Part shown: in pieces, positions 54,965-64,000 of the stretch | How the letters are laid out: the number at the start of each line of letters is the position of its first letter | Numbering within the stretch: the first letter of the stretch is position 1 | From: Sphingopyxis sp. H050 | GTDB lineage: Bacteria > Pseudomonadota > Alphaproteobacteria > Sphingomonadales > Sphingomonadaceae | Direction of reading: 5' to 3' | Length of the DNA stretch: 64,000 nt | NCBI RefSeq assembly: GCF_001468265.1 | Contig: NZ_LNRZ01000008.1 | Coordinates: 62,001-126,000 of the forward strand | The notes under the pieces: generated by a model | Told to the model about the DNA's origin: nothing | The model's database searches: none | Seen by the model: only the letters and a program-made list of their open reading frames with translations | Made by a program: the position numbers and the translations under genes

Positions 54965-56461
54965 ATGGACGCCCCGCCGCCCCAGACCGCGATGACCAAC
55001 GACACCCCGCTGTCGCCCGATTTCGGTCAGCGCATCCGCCGCGCCGTGATCTGGCGGTCGGGATCGCAGATCGCGGGTCAGGTGATCGCCTGGGCCTCGA
55101 CCTTCCTCGTCATTCGCATCCTGACACCGGCGGATTATGGCCTGTTCGCGCTGACGCAGGTGATGCTGATGCTGTTCACGATGATGAACGGCTATGGCCT
55201 CGCCAGCGCCGCGATCCAGCGCGACGCGATCGGCCACCACGAGATGCGGCAGATCTTCGGCCTGCTCCTCCTGCTCAACGGCGGGCTCGCGCTTGCCCAG
55301 ATCGCCACCGCACCCCTGGCGGCAGCCTATTACCGCGAACCGATGGTCGCCGACCTGCTGCGCGTGCAGGCGCTGATCTATCTGACGATGCCCTTCTCAG
55401 CGCTCGCCTATGCAAAGCTGGCGCGGACGCTCGAATTCCATCGGCAAGCGCAGGTCAATCTCGCCTCGGCGCTGATCGGCGCAGGCGTAGCGCTCGGCGG
55501 GGCGCTTTCGGGCTGGGGCGTGTGGGCACTGGTCTGGGCGCCGATCGCCATGTTCGCCTCGCGCGCGCTCGGGCTCACGATCGCCGCGAAGAGCTGGCTG
55601 TGGCCAAGCTTCGATTTCCGCGGCGCGGGCTCGATCGCGCGCTACGGCGGGCTGATTGCGGTCGGGCAATTTTTCGGGTTCGTCCAGAGTCAGGCCGACA
55701 TCCTCGTCGCCGGCCGCTGGTTCGACCCGCATCTCGTCGGCCTCTACACCACCGCGCTGCTGCTGACGCAGATCTTCAACAACAAGGTCATCCCCCCGCT
55801 CAACGAAGTCGCTTTCGCCGCCTATTCGCGGATGCAGGGCGATCCGGCTGCGCTTGCTGGCGGGTTCACCCGATCGGTGCGCGCCATCATGGTCGCGGCC
55901 ATGCCCTTCTTTTTCGGCCTCGCCGCGGTCGCCGAGCCGCTGGTGCTGACGCTGCTCGGCGAGAAGTGGCGCGACATCGTGCCGCTGATCCTGCCGCTCG
56001 CGCTCGCCATGCCCTTCTGGACGCTCTTTACCCTGCTTCAGCCCGCCACCGACGCGCTCGGGCGGCCGGGGATCGCATCGCGCAACGCCATCGTCGGCGC
56101 GATCATGATGCCGATCGCCTTCCTGATCGGCGCGCGGTCGGGGATCGAGGGGATCGCCTGGGCCTGGCTCGTCGCCTATCCCGCCCTGCTACTCTTCGCC
56201 GCCGCGCGCTCGCTGCCCATCATCGGCGTCGGCGCCGGATCGCTGCTCCGCGCCATCGCGCCGGCGGTCCTCGCCGCGACCGCGATGGCGGCGGCGGTCA
56301 CGCTTGTCGACCATCTGCTGCCGCCGCTGTCACAGGTCATGCGGCTCGCATTGCTCGTCGCGACGGGCGGCGCCGTCTATTGCCTGTGGCTGTTCCTGTT
56401 CGCGCGCGCGACCGCGCAGGACCTGATCGCGCTCGTTCGCGGACGTCGGATCCAGGTCTAG
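54965..56461 (+). CDS. Polysaccharide flippase (Wzx/WzxC-type, MOP superfamily)
   Basis: 498 residues with 12-14 membrane segments. Typical starts are GQRIRRAVIWRSGSQIAGQVIAWASTFLVIRILTPADYGLFAL and VMLMLFTMMNGYGLASAAIQR. Later comes YGGLIAVGQFFGFVQSQADILVAGRWFDPHLVGLYTTALLLTQIF. Such proteins flip undecaprenyl-linked sugar units across the inner membrane. An ATG at 54995 is an alternative start. It ends four bases into the convergent glycosyltransferase-like gene. Confidence 0.88.
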   Translation: MDAPPPQTAMTNDTPLSPDFGQRIRRAVIWRSGSQIAGQVIAWASTFLVIRILTPADYGLFALTQVMLMLFTMMNGYGLASAAIQRDAIGHHEMRQIFGLLLLLNGGLALAQIATAPLAAAYYREPMVADLLRVQALIYLTMPFSALAYAKLARTLEFHRQAQVNLASALIGAGVALGGALSGWGVWALVWAPIAMFASRALGLTIAAKSWLWPSFDFRGAGSIARYGGLIAVGQFFGFVQSQADILVAGRWFDPHLVGLYTTALLLTQIFNNKVIPPLNEVAFAAYSRMQGDPAALAGGFTRSVRAIMVAAMPFFFGLAAVAEPLVLTLLGEKWRDIVPLILPLALAMPFWTLFTLLQPATDALGRPGIASRNAIVGAIMMPIAFLIGARSGIEGIAWAWLVAYPALLLFAAARSLPIIGVGAGSLLRAIAPAVLAATAMAAAVTLVDHLLPPLSQVMRLALLVATGGAVYCLWLFLFARATAQDLIALVRGRRIQV

Positions 56462-57384
56462 CGGAGTGCTGCGACCGCGTCGCGCGCCGCGTCGATATAG
56501 GCGGTGCCGTTGAAGCGGCAGCTGCCGATGAAGTGCAGGAAGCGCGCGTCGGCAGGAATGCCCCTGTCCCAGAAATTGAGATAGCGGTCATAGGGCAGCA
56601 GCAGCGCGTCGGGTTCGTTCGCGATGATCATGTTCGATGTCACCTGCTCCGTCCCCCACTCGGCCCAGCGCTTCGCGCCAAGCAGCTTCGTCGCTTCGAT
56701 AGAAAAAGCCTCGGCAAGCTTGCGTCCATCGCCGCCGCGCGCAAAGCCGGCGAAACCCGAGCAGCCCCTCACATAAAGCGGCGCAGCGATGCCGGGCAGC
56801 GCGATGCGGTCGAGCCCGCATTCGATCGCGCCCTGCACATGCGCGGCGGGGTTGTTGAGGAAGGCATCGTCATCGGTCAATGCGGCGATCTCGCTGAAGC
56901 CGATCAGGCGGCTGTCGGGGTCGCCGCGCAAGGTGAAGCTGCGGTTGGCCGCGATCGCGCCCAAAATCTCGGGCACGTCGCCCGCGGTCACCGTGTCGGA
57001 ATCGAGCTGGATCACATAGTCGTTCGCGCGAATGTCGAGGATCGTCAGCAACCGCTCCCACGTCCCGCCGCGCGGACACGGCCCGGTATCGACGTCGGCG
57101 ATCGCGAGGATCCGGGGATCGCCCAGCTGCACGGCGAGGATCGCGCGGTCGTCGGCGGTCAGCGTGCCGTCGTCGAGGATGACGATCCGCCCGCGCTTCA
57201 GCCGCGCATGGAGCGACTTGATCGCAACCAGATAGGGCAGCAGAACTCGCGTCCCGATCATCGAGAACAGCACCAGCCCGTCGTTCGCGGGCACCACCGG
57301 CGACGTATCGAGCACGGCGCGCGCGGCCCGGCCCAGCGCGCGTTCCTTGAGCAGCCGGTTGAGTTTGTCCAGGATGCGGTTCAT
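56458..57384 (-). CDS. Glycosyltransferase-like protein (GT-A fold suspected)
   Basis: 308 residues, soluble. FSMIGTRVLLPYLVAIKSLHARLKRGRIVILDDG starts a Rossmann-like region. NDYVIQLDSDTVTAGDVPEIL contains a DxD metal site usual in GT-A glycosyltransferases. The C-terminal half has many aromatics (NFWDRGIPADARFLHFIGSCRF). I cannot assign a donor or acceptor. It is convergent with, and overlaps by four bases, the flippase gene, and stands upstream of queA. Confidence 0.6.
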   Translation of the reverse strand: MNRILDKLNRLLKERALGRAARAVLDTSPVVPANDGLVLFSMIGTRVLLPYLVAIKSLHARLKRGRIVILDDGTLTADDRAILAVQLGDPRILAIADVDTGPCPRGGTWERLLTILDIRANDYVIQLDSDTVTAGDVPEILGAIAANRSFTLRGDPDSRLIGFSEIAALTDDDAFLNNPAAHVQGAIECGLDRIALPGIAAPLYVRGCSGFAGFARGGDGRKLAEAFSIEATKLLGAKRWAEWGTEQVTSNMIIANEPDALLLPYDRYLNFWDRGIPADARFLHFIGSCRFNGTAYIDAARDAVAALR

Positions 57385-57475
57385 CGCTTCGCCGTATCAC
57401 GCCCCATTGCGCTTTGGTAGAGGCAAGGCGCGCCGCCGATTTCGGCGATTTCAAACAGGAAATTAGATAGTTAAC

Positions 57476-58507
57476 TCACGCCCGCGGCAGCAGCAGGCTG
57501 GCGTCGCCATAGCTGTAGAAGCGATAGCCCGCAGCGATCGCATGGGCATAGGCCGCCTGCATCGTCTCCAGCCCCATCAGCGCACTGACCAACATGAACA
57601 AGGTCGAGCGCGGCAGGTGGAAGTTGGTCATCAGTCCGTCGATCGCCTTGAAACGATAGCCCGGGGTGATGAAGATCGCGGTGTCCCCCTCGAACGGCGC
57701 GATGACGCCATCGTCCCGTGCCGCACTTTCGAGCAGACGTAGGCTCGTCGTGCCGATCGCGATCACCCGGCCCCCGTTCGCGCGAACGGCGTTCAGCCGG
57801 TCGGCGGTCGCTGCGTCGATATGCCCCCATTCGGCGTGCATGACATGGTCGTCGGTGTCGTCGGCCTTCACCGGCAGGAAAGTACCCGCGCCCACATGCA
57901 GCGTCAGCGTCTCCGTCGCGATGCCCGCGGACGCGAGCGACGCGAGCAGATCGGGGGTGAAATGCAGGGCCGCAGTCGGCGCGGCCACCGCGCCGTCCTT
58001 GTCGGCGAACATCGTCTGATAGTCGCTGCGGTCGTCTTCGTCGGTCGGCCGCTTGCCCGCGATATAGGGCGGCAGCGGCATCGTGCCCGCGCGCTCGAGC
58101 AAGACCTCGACCGGCTCATCGCCGCCAAAGGCGAGGATGAAGCTGCCGTCGGCCAAGCGCTCTTCGGCGACCGCGGCGACATCGGAGCCGAAGTCGATCG
58201 TTTCGCCGACGCGCAGCCGCTTGGCGTTGCGCACGAACGCCTGCCAGCGGCGCAGATCGACACGCTTGTGCAGCGTCGCGCCGATCTTTGCCTCTCCCCG
58301 GCGCCCTTCGAGTTGCGCCGGGATCACGCGCGTGTCGTTGAAAACAAGGCAGTCGCCGGCACGAAGCCACGACGGCAGGTCGCGCACCCCGGCGTCGGCG
58401 ATCGCGCCGCCGTGGACGACGAGCATCCGCGCCGCATCGCGCGGACGCGCGGGGCGAAGCGCTATGCGCTCGGGCGGAAGATCGAAATCGAAGGCGTCGA
58501 CGCGCAT
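57476..58507 (-). CDS. queA: S-adenosylmethionine:tRNA ribosyltransferase-isomerase
   Basis: 343 residues, the family length. Signatures: [84 protein letters not shown] region, [14 protein letters not shown] and [18 protein letters not shown]. It builds epoxyqueuosine on tRNA from SAM. Follows the cyclophilin gene by 16 bases on the same strand. Confidence 0.96.
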   Translation of the reverse strand: MRVDAFDFDLPPERIALRPARPRDAARMLVVHGGAIADAGVRDLPSWLRAGDCLVFNDTRVIPAQLEGRRGEAKIGATLHKRVDLRRWQAFVRNAKRLRVGETIDFGSDVAAVAEERLADGSFILAFGGDEPVEVLLERAGTMPLPPYIAGKRPTDEDDRSDYQTMFADKDGAVAAPTAALHFTPDLLASLASAGIATETLTLHVGAGTFLPVKADDTDDHVMHAEWGHIDAATADRLNAVRANGGRVIAIGTTSLRLLESAARDDGVIAPFEGDTAIFITPGYRFKAIDGLMTNFHLPRSTLFMLVSALMGLETMQAAYAHAIAAGYRFYSYGDASLLLPRA

Positions 58508-58523
58508 GGCGCGCGCTCCGGGC

Positions 58524-59327
<804 letters not shown>

Positions 59328-59422
59328 GCTGGATCGGCCTCTATCAAGATTCTGTATGCGCCCTGTCGGGGCGGCCTAGCGGGAAAAAGCTGAACGCTCA
59401 ATGATTGGGATAGGCGACGGGG

Positions 59423-59929
59423 TCAGCCCTCACCTTGGCGTAGCCCGCGTTCGGATATCCGCTGCACCACCGCCTCGCGCACCGCGGGGGTTACGAACTT
59501 ATGGATGTCGCCGCCGAAGATCGCGATTTCCTTGACCAGCCGCGACGCGATCGGCTGCAGCCCGACGTCGGCCATCAGGAAGACGGTCTCGATCCGGTCG
59601 TTCAATTGCTGGTTCATCCCCGCCATCTGATATTCATATTCGAAGTCGGCGACGGCGCGCAGCCCGCGCACAATGACGCCCGCGCCTTCGCGCTCCGCGA
59701 AATCCATCAGCAGCGAGTTGAAGCCGACGACACGGATGTCGCCGCCAATGCTCGCCACCTCGCGGCGGACCATCTCGATCCGCTCGTCGTCGTCGAACAG
59801 GGGTGATTTGGTGATGTTGGTCGTGACGCCGATGACCAACCGATCGACCAGTTTCGCGCCGCGCCGGATGATGTCCATATGACCGAGCGTGATCGGGTCG
59901 AACGTCCCCGGATATACCCCCACCCGCAT
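59423..59929 (-). CDS. coaD: Phosphopantetheine adenylyltransferase
   Basis: 168 residues starting at the ATG at 59929, overlapping the ispA stop by one base. CoaD motifs: GVYPGTFDPITLGHMDIIRRG (TxGH nucleotidyl site), VIVRGLRAVADFEYEYQMAGMNQ and ISSRLVKEIAIFGGD-type ending. It forms dephospho-CoA from 4'-phosphopantetheine and ATP. Second to last in the run xseB-ispA-coaD-ppi-queA. Confidence 0.95.
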   Translation of the reverse strand: MRVGVYPGTFDPITLGHMDIIRRGAKLVDRLVIGVTTNITKSPLFDDDERIEMVRREVASIGGDIRVVGFNSLLMDFAEREGAGVIVRGLRAVADFEYEYQMAGMNQQLNDRIETVFLMADVGLQPIASRLVKEIAIFGGDIHKFVTPAVREAVVQRISERGLRQGEG

Positions 59930-60834
59930 CAATGGTCCCTTTCCACGACATAGCGTGCGATCGCGCGCAGCAGCGCCGCCTCCTCGCCGAAACCGCCGAG
60001 ATGCGCGATCGCCTGATCGACCAGCAGCCGCGCCTGCTCACGCGCCCGCTCCAGGCCCATTAGCGTGACGAAGGTCGCCTTGCCCGCCGCCTCGTCCTTG
60101 TGGAGCGCCTTGCCCGCCAACGCCTCGTCGCCCTCGACATCCATGATGTCGTCGGCGATCTGGAACGCGAGCCCGATGTCGCGGGCATAGCCGCGCAGGG
60201 GCCGGCGTCCCTCGGCCGGAATGCGTGCGAGGATCGCGCCCGCCTCGACCGAGAAAGCGATCAGCGCGCCGGTCTTGAGCTGCTGCAACCGCGTGACGGT
60301 CGGCAGGTCGAAATCGGAGGTTTCGGCCGCAAGATCCATCATCTGCCCGCCCGCCATCCCCGCGGGACCGGCGGCGCGCGCCAGTTCGCAGCACAGCTCG
60401 GCACGAACAAAGGGGTCCGCATGGGTCGCGGGATCGCAAAGCCATTCGAAGGCGAGCGCGTGCAGCGAATCGCCCGCGAGCACCGCGGTCGCATCGTCGA
60501 ACGCCTTGTGCACGGTCGGCTTGCCGCGTCGCAGATCGTCGTCGTCCATGCACGGCAAATCGTCATGGATCAGCGAATAGACGTGCATTGCCTCCACCGC
60601 TGCGCCGACGCGCAGGCTGATCGCGCGGTCCACATGGAACAGGTCGCCGGCCGCGCGCAAGAGCAGCGGGCGCAAACGTTTTCCGCCCCCGATGGCGGCA
60701 TAGCGCATCGCCTCATAAAGGCGGCCGCGGGGATCGGCGGGCACCGCGATCAGACTGTCGAACAGCTGGTCGATCCCGGCTGCGACCTCCTCCTGCGCGA
60801 GACTGAGCAATGATGCGGATTCGACGACCGCCAT
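59929..60834 (-). CDS. ispA: Farnesyl/geranylgeranyl diphosphate synthase (polyprenyl synthetase)
   Basis: 301 residues. The first Asp-rich motif is SLIHDDLPCMDDDDLRRGKPTVHKAFDDATAVLAGD. The second is AFQIADDIMDVEGDEALAGK, with GGGKRLRPLLLRAA before it. Standard length for bacterial IspA. It condenses IPP with allylic diphosphates for quinones, carotenoids and cell-wall lipid carriers. Six bases after the xseB stop. Confidence 0.94.
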   Translation of the reverse strand: MAVVESASLLSLAQEEVAAGIDQLFDSLIAVPADPRGRLYEAMRYAAIGGGKRLRPLLLRAAGDLFHVDRAISLRVGAAVEAMHVYSLIHDDLPCMDDDDLRRGKPTVHKAFDDATAVLAGDSLHALAFEWLCDPATHADPFVRAELCCELARAAGPAGMAGGQMMDLAAETSDFDLPTVTRLQQLKTGALIAFSVEAGAILARIPAEGRRPLRGYARDIGLAFQIADDIMDVEGDEALAGKALHKDEAAGKATFVTLMGLERAREQARLLVDQAIAHLGGFGEEAALLRAIARYVVERDH

Positions 60835-60840
60835 CTGCGA

Positions 60841-61104
60841 TCAACCCTCGCCGAAGGGGGCGGTTGCCGCCGCCTGTCCATCGGCGCCGAGGCTGACCTG
60901 TTCGATCCGCGCCTGTGCCGCGGCAAGCCGCGCTTCGCAATGGGCGCGGAGCGCGTGGCCGCGTTCATAGAGGGCAACCGATTTCTCGAGGCTAACATCG
61001 CCGCTCTCCAGGTGGCGGACGATGCTTTCAAGCTCGCCCATCGCGGCCTCGAACGACAGTGAAGAAATGGCAGGGGTGTCTGCGGTATCGGGCGTATCCG
61101 TCAT
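60841..61104 (-). CDS. xseB: Exodeoxyribonuclease VII small subunit
   Basis: 87 residues from the ATG at 61104. The XseB core is clear: SFEAAMGELESIVRHLESGDVSLEKSVALYERGHALRAHCEARLAAAQARI. It is the small partner of XseA, whose gene is not in the window. It is first of a run with ispA and coaD. Confidence 0.94.
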   Translation of the reverse strand: MTDTPDTADTPAISSLSFEAAMGELESIVRHLESGDVSLEKSVALYERGHALRAHCEARLAAAQARIEQVSLGADGQAAATAPFGEG

Positions 61105-61198
61105 CCGCCTGCTTTGGCCTCTTCGCCCCCCCTGGGTCAAGTGCGGTCGCGCGTGGTCGAACTTGACGTCGCGCCTTCACGCGATAACTTCGTGGCCC

Positions 61199-61864
61199 AT
61201 GTTCATCGGGCATTTCGCACCGGCGCTCATTGTCGCTGCGCGGCCGAAGGCGGCGGGCCTCGGCACCCTGTTCGTCGCCGCACAACTGGTCGACATCGGC
61301 TTTGCCGCGCTTCTGATCTCCGGCGTCGAGGCGATGCGGATCGTTCCCGGAATCAGTGCGATGAACCCCATGGACCTCCATCACATGCCGTTCACGCACA
61401 GCCTGCTCGGCGCGCTGATCTGGGCGAAGATTTTCGGCGTGATCGTATGGTTCGCGACGCGGCGCAAGGAAGCCGCGATCGGCGCCGCGCTGGTGGTCGT
61501 ATCGCACTGGTTCCTCGACCTGATCGTTCACATCCCCGATCTGACGCTGTTCGGCCTGCCGCCAAAGCTCGGTTTCGGGCTGTGGAATTATCCCGCCGCC
61601 GCGATGCCGCTCGAGCTCGCGCTGATCGGCGGCGCGCTCTTCTATTATGCCCGGCATACGCACGCTGCCGTGGGCGGCTGGCGGCTGTGGGTCCTCATCG
61701 CGTTGCTCGCGCTGGCGCAGGCGGTCGACTGGTTCGGGCCGAAACAGCTCGTCTATTCGCTGGCGATCCCGGCAACGATGCTCGGCGCCTATGCGTTGCT
61801 GGCAGCGGTCGCCGCCTGGGCGGGCGCGCCGCGCGAACCTGTCACTTCCGGAGCTGTTGCATGA
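61199..61864 (+). CDS. Membrane-bound metal-dependent hydrolase-like protein (DUF457/YdjM type)
   Basis: 221 residues, several membrane segments. His/Asp clusters typical of the family are DLHHMPFTHSLLGALIWAK and SHWFLDLIVHIPDLTLFG. The start at 61199 (MFIGHFAPALIVAARP) gives the usual N-terminal GHF motif. The function of the family is unclear; phospholipase-type activity has been suggested for some members. Its stop overlaps the next gene's start by four bases. Confidence 0.75.
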   Translation: MFIGHFAPALIVAARPKAAGLGTLFVAAQLVDIGFAALLISGVEAMRIVPGISAMNPMDLHHMPFTHSLLGALIWAKIFGVIVWFATRRKEAAIGAALVVVSHWFLDLIVHIPDLTLFGLPPKLGFGLWNYPAAAMPLELALIGGALFYYARHTHAAVGGWRLWVLIALLALAQAVDWFGPKQLVYSLAIPATMLGAYALLAAVAAWAGAPREPVTSGAVA

Positions 61865-62277
61865 CGTTGCAAGCCATCGCCGCCTATATGGCGACCGCCA
61901 TAGTCTTTGGGGCGCTCGACGCGTTGTGGCTGACCAAGGTCGGTCCGAAACTCTACCGGCCAGAGATCGGCGCGCTGCTCATGGACGGCTGGCGGCCGGC
62001 GCCGGCGCTGACCTTCTACGCGCTCTACATGCTCGGTATCCAGATTTTTGCAGTTCAGCCGGCGCTGGCGGCAGGCAAGTGGCAGGTCGCGGCGACTTAT
62101 GGCGCGCTGTTCGGCTTCTTCTGCTACATGACCTACGACCTCACCAATCAGGCGACGATGAAGATCTGGTCGACCAAGGTGACGCTTGCCGACATCGCGT
62201 GGGGCACGTTCGCAACCGGCGTGGCGGCGGGCGCCGCGACATGGCTGGTGCTTACTTTCTTACCGCGCAGCGCCTGA
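61861..62277 (+). CDS. DUF2177 membrane protein
   Basis: 138 residues starting within the previous gene's last codons (ATGA overlap). It has four membrane segments, with the family pattern IVFGALDALWLTKVGPKLYRPEIG, GWRPAPALTFYALYMLGIQIF, FFCYMTYDLTNQATMKIWS and TLADIAWGTFATGVAAGAATW. Function unknown. Probably co-transcribed with the DUF457-like gene. Confidence 0.82.
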   Translation: MTLQAIAAYMATAIVFGALDALWLTKVGPKLYRPEIGALLMDGWRPAPALTFYALYMLGIQIFAVQPALAAGKWQVAATYGALFGFFCYMTYDLTNQATMKIWSTKVTLADIAWGTFATGVAAGAATWLVLTFLPRSA

Positions 62278-62407
62278 TCCGTTCGCTTAAGCGCAATCAC
62301 GTTTCGAATTTTTGCAATTGCGCCGCGCCGCTGCGCGCCTCATGTTGCATCGCACAAGAAGAGAGGGGCTCGAAGGCAAGTTTTGTCTAACCACAAGGAC
62401 TTGCACC

Positions 62408-62692
62408 ATGAAAAAATTCTTCCTCCCAGCCCTCGCCCTGTTCGCGCTCGTGCCGGCCACCGCCCGCGCCGAGGAGCAAAGGTTCGAACATGACGGGCGT
62501 ATCTACAGCTACACCGTGACGCAGGCCGACGGCTACCGCGTGATCAGCGGCATCGAGGAAAAGAGCGGCAAGCCGTTCAAGCTCCGTATCGGCGAACACC
62601 GCGTCCGCGGCACCGTCGGGTCGCAGCAGGTCAATTTCGCGCTGCGCGACGTCGATCCGGTGGTGAAGGTCACCATTCTCGCCTCGCGCTGA
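62408..62692 (+). CDS. Secreted small protein, 94 aa
   Basis: Signal peptide MKKFFLPALALFALVPATARA, then a 73-residue basic-acidic domain with beta character (YSYTVTQADGYRVISGIEE, RIGEHRVRGTVGSQQVNFALRD) that I do not recognise. A Shine-Dalgarno (aagga) lies about 9 bases upstream. Followed by a strong terminator, so it is a single-gene unit. Confidence 0.7.
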   Translation: MKKFFLPALALFALVPATARAEEQRFEHDGRIYSYTVTQADGYRVISGIEEKSGKPFKLRIGEHRVRGTVGSQQVNFALRDVDPVVKVTILASR

Positions 62693-62709
62693 CCCCTCTC
62701 TCCGACCGC

Positions 62710-62742
62710 AGACCCCATGGCGCTTTTCGCGTCATGGGGTCT
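62710..62742 (+). terminator. Rho-independent terminator
   Basis: A 10-bp stem agaccccatg / catggggtct with an inner gcgc-tttt-cgcg hairpin, followed by gttcgtttt. Confidence 0.85.
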
Positions 62743-62776
62743 GTTCGTTTTGCGCCTACATCGCTAAAGGCGCGCC

Positions 62777-64000
62777 ATGACTCAGACCGCAACCGCGCCC
62801 GCCTCCGTCATCACCCCCGAGATCGTCGCCGAACACGGCCTCTCGCCGGAAGAATATGAGCGCGTCCTCGCCGCGCTCGGACGCGAGCCGAACCTCGTCG
62901 AACTCGGCATCTTCTCGGTCATGTGGTCCGAGCATTGCAGCTATAAAAGCTCGCGCATCCATTTGAAGAAACTGCCCACCGAGGCGCCTTGGGTGATCTG
63001 CGGCCCCGGCGAAAATGCCGGCGTCATCGACATCGGCGAAGGCCCGGACGGCAAGAAGCTCGCGGCGATCTTCAAGATGGAGAGCCACAACCACCCGTCG
63101 TATATCGAACCCTATCAGGGCGCGGCGACCGGGGTCGGCGGCATCCTGCGCGACGTCTTCACCATGGGGGCGCGCCCCGTCGCGAACCTCAACGCGCTGC
63201 GCTTCGGCCGCCCCGACCATCCGAAGATGAAGCACCTCATCTCGGGCGTCGTTCACGGCATCGGCGGTTACGGCAATTGCGTCGGCGTGCCGACCGTCGG
63301 CGGCGAGGTCAATTTCCACAAGGCCTATGACGGCAATATCCTGGTCAACGCGATGACCGTCGGCGTCGCCGAGCAGGACAAGATCTTCTATTCGGCCGCA
63401 TCGGGCGTCGGCAATCCGATCGTCTATGTCGGCTCGAAGACCGGCCGCGACGGCATCCACGGCGCGACGATGGCGTCGGCGGACTTTGGCGAGGATGCCG
63501 AGGAAAAGCGCCCGACGGTGCAGGTCGGCGACCCCTTCACCGAAAAATTGCTGATCGAGGCGTGCCTCGAACTGATGGCGTCGGACGCGATCGTCGCGAT
63601 CCAGGACATGGGCGCAGCCGGGCTTACGTCATCCTCGGTCGAGATGGCGTCGAAGGGCGGCGTCGGCCTCCACCTCAAGATGGACGATGTGCCCCAGCGC
63701 GAAACCGGGATGACAGCGTACGAGATGATGCTGTCGGAAAGCCAGGAGCGTATGCTCATGGTGCTGAAGCCCGGCAAGGAAGAGTTCGCCAAGGCGATCT
63801 TCCACAAATGGGAACTCGACTTCGCGGTCATCGGCTCCGTCACCGACACCGGCCGCATGGTGCTGGAGCATCATGGCGAGATCGTCTGCGACATCCCGCT
63901 CGCCCCGCTCGCCGACGACGCGCCGCTCTACGACCGCCCGCACGTTCCGACGCCCAAGAAGCCCGAACTGACCGGCGTCCCCGAAACGAAGGACGTCGCC
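62777..64000 (+). CDS. purL: Phosphoribosylformylglycinamidine synthase II, 5' part (runs off right edge)
   Basis: 408 codons are visible, reaching the window's end without a stop. PurL signatures: [20 protein letters not shown] (N-terminal), [46 protein letters not shown] (ATP/metal site), [37 protein letters not shown] and [21 protein letters not shown]. It is the FGAM synthase of purine synthesis, of the small PurL type that works with PurQ and PurS. The start ATG lies 14 bases after cgctaaagg. Confidence 0.96.
   Translation, partial: MTQTATAPASVITPEIVAEHGLSPEEYERVLAALGREPNLVELGIFSVMWSEHCSYKSSRIHLKKLPTEAPWVICGPGENAGVIDIGEGPDGKKLAAIFKMESHNHPSYIEPYQGAATGVGGILRDVFTMGARPVANLNALRFGRPDHPKMKHLISGVVHGIGGYGNCVGVPTVGGEVNFHKAYDGNILVNAMTVGVAEQDKIFYSAASGVGNPIVYVGSKTGRDGIHGATMASADFGEDAEEKRPTVQVGDPFTEKLLIEACLELMASDAIVAIQDMGAAGLTSSSVEMASKGGVGLHLKMDDVPQRETGMTAYEMMLSESQERMLMVLKPGKEEFAKAIFHKWELDFAVIGSVTDTGRMVLEHHGEIVCDIPLAPLADDAPLYDRPHVPTPKKPELTGVPETKDVA

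Overview
The window is a 64 kb piece of a high-GC alphaproteobacterial chromosome, almost certainly from a sphingomonad close to Sphingopyxis. Supporting signs are a serine palmitoyltransferase/ACP/ceramide-synthase-like sphingolipid locus, a PhoK-type alkaline phosphatase, a PhyR/NepR general stress module, a split methionine synthase under an ArsR-methyltransferase regulator, and dispersed sphingomonad-type REP palindromes. No phage genes, CRISPR array, plasmid genes, integrase or origin were seen.

Layout. 0-7.3 kb is loosely packed and accessory-like. It holds the tail of an Omp85/BamA-type barrel, an XRE regulator, two FkbM methyltransferases plus the remnant of a third, a redoxin-prolyl-hydroxylase fusion, a gene-poor stretch, a broken REP-associated transposase and two copies of a 32-bp repeat. 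It stops at a tRNA-Gln(TTG). 7.4-17.4 kb is housekeeping and envelope: ilvE/marR, a 264-bp self-complementary repeat element, proC, a PhoK-like phosphatase, a DsbD-like reductase with TlyA, TspO, UbiK, YbjN and a beta-helix protein. 17.5-23.3 kb is one minus-strand methionine operon (regulator-metF-metH1-metH2) with a perfect palindrome before the first gene. 23.5-28.4 kb has three small lipoproteins, a DJ-1/PfpI protein, a glutamine cyclotransferase and groESL under CIRCE plus a sigma-32-like promoter.

30-41.7 kb is the most coherent system, a sphingolipid locus. It has a PycTM-like membrane protein, a dedicated ACP, serine palmitoyltransferase, a hybrid histidine kinase, an operon of DUF2141 protein, lipid kinase and nucleotidyltransferase-like protein, an LptF/LptG permease pair, a membrane desaturase and a YghO/GNAT protein resembling bacterial ceramide synthase. 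Together these could make the long-chain base, N-acylate and desaturate it, add a phosphorylated head group and move the product towards the outer membrane. The head-group and transport roles are inference.

41.7-64 kb is conserved core: xthA, an ErpA-like protein, an M23 peptidase, a DUF455-bcp-glnE operon, phyR with a divergent, very short nepR sharing an overlapping EcfG-type promoter, tgt, a hemerythrin, a PAS-GGDEF-EAL-PilZ protein, a sulfatase-like membrane enzyme, a polysaccharide flippase, a glycosyltransferase-like protein, a queA-ppi-coaD-ispA-xseB run, two small membrane proteins, and the 5' two-thirds or less of purL running off the right edge. Starts were adjusted by Shine-Dalgarno sites, overlaps and family lengths. 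All functional calls come from reading motifs, with no database search.
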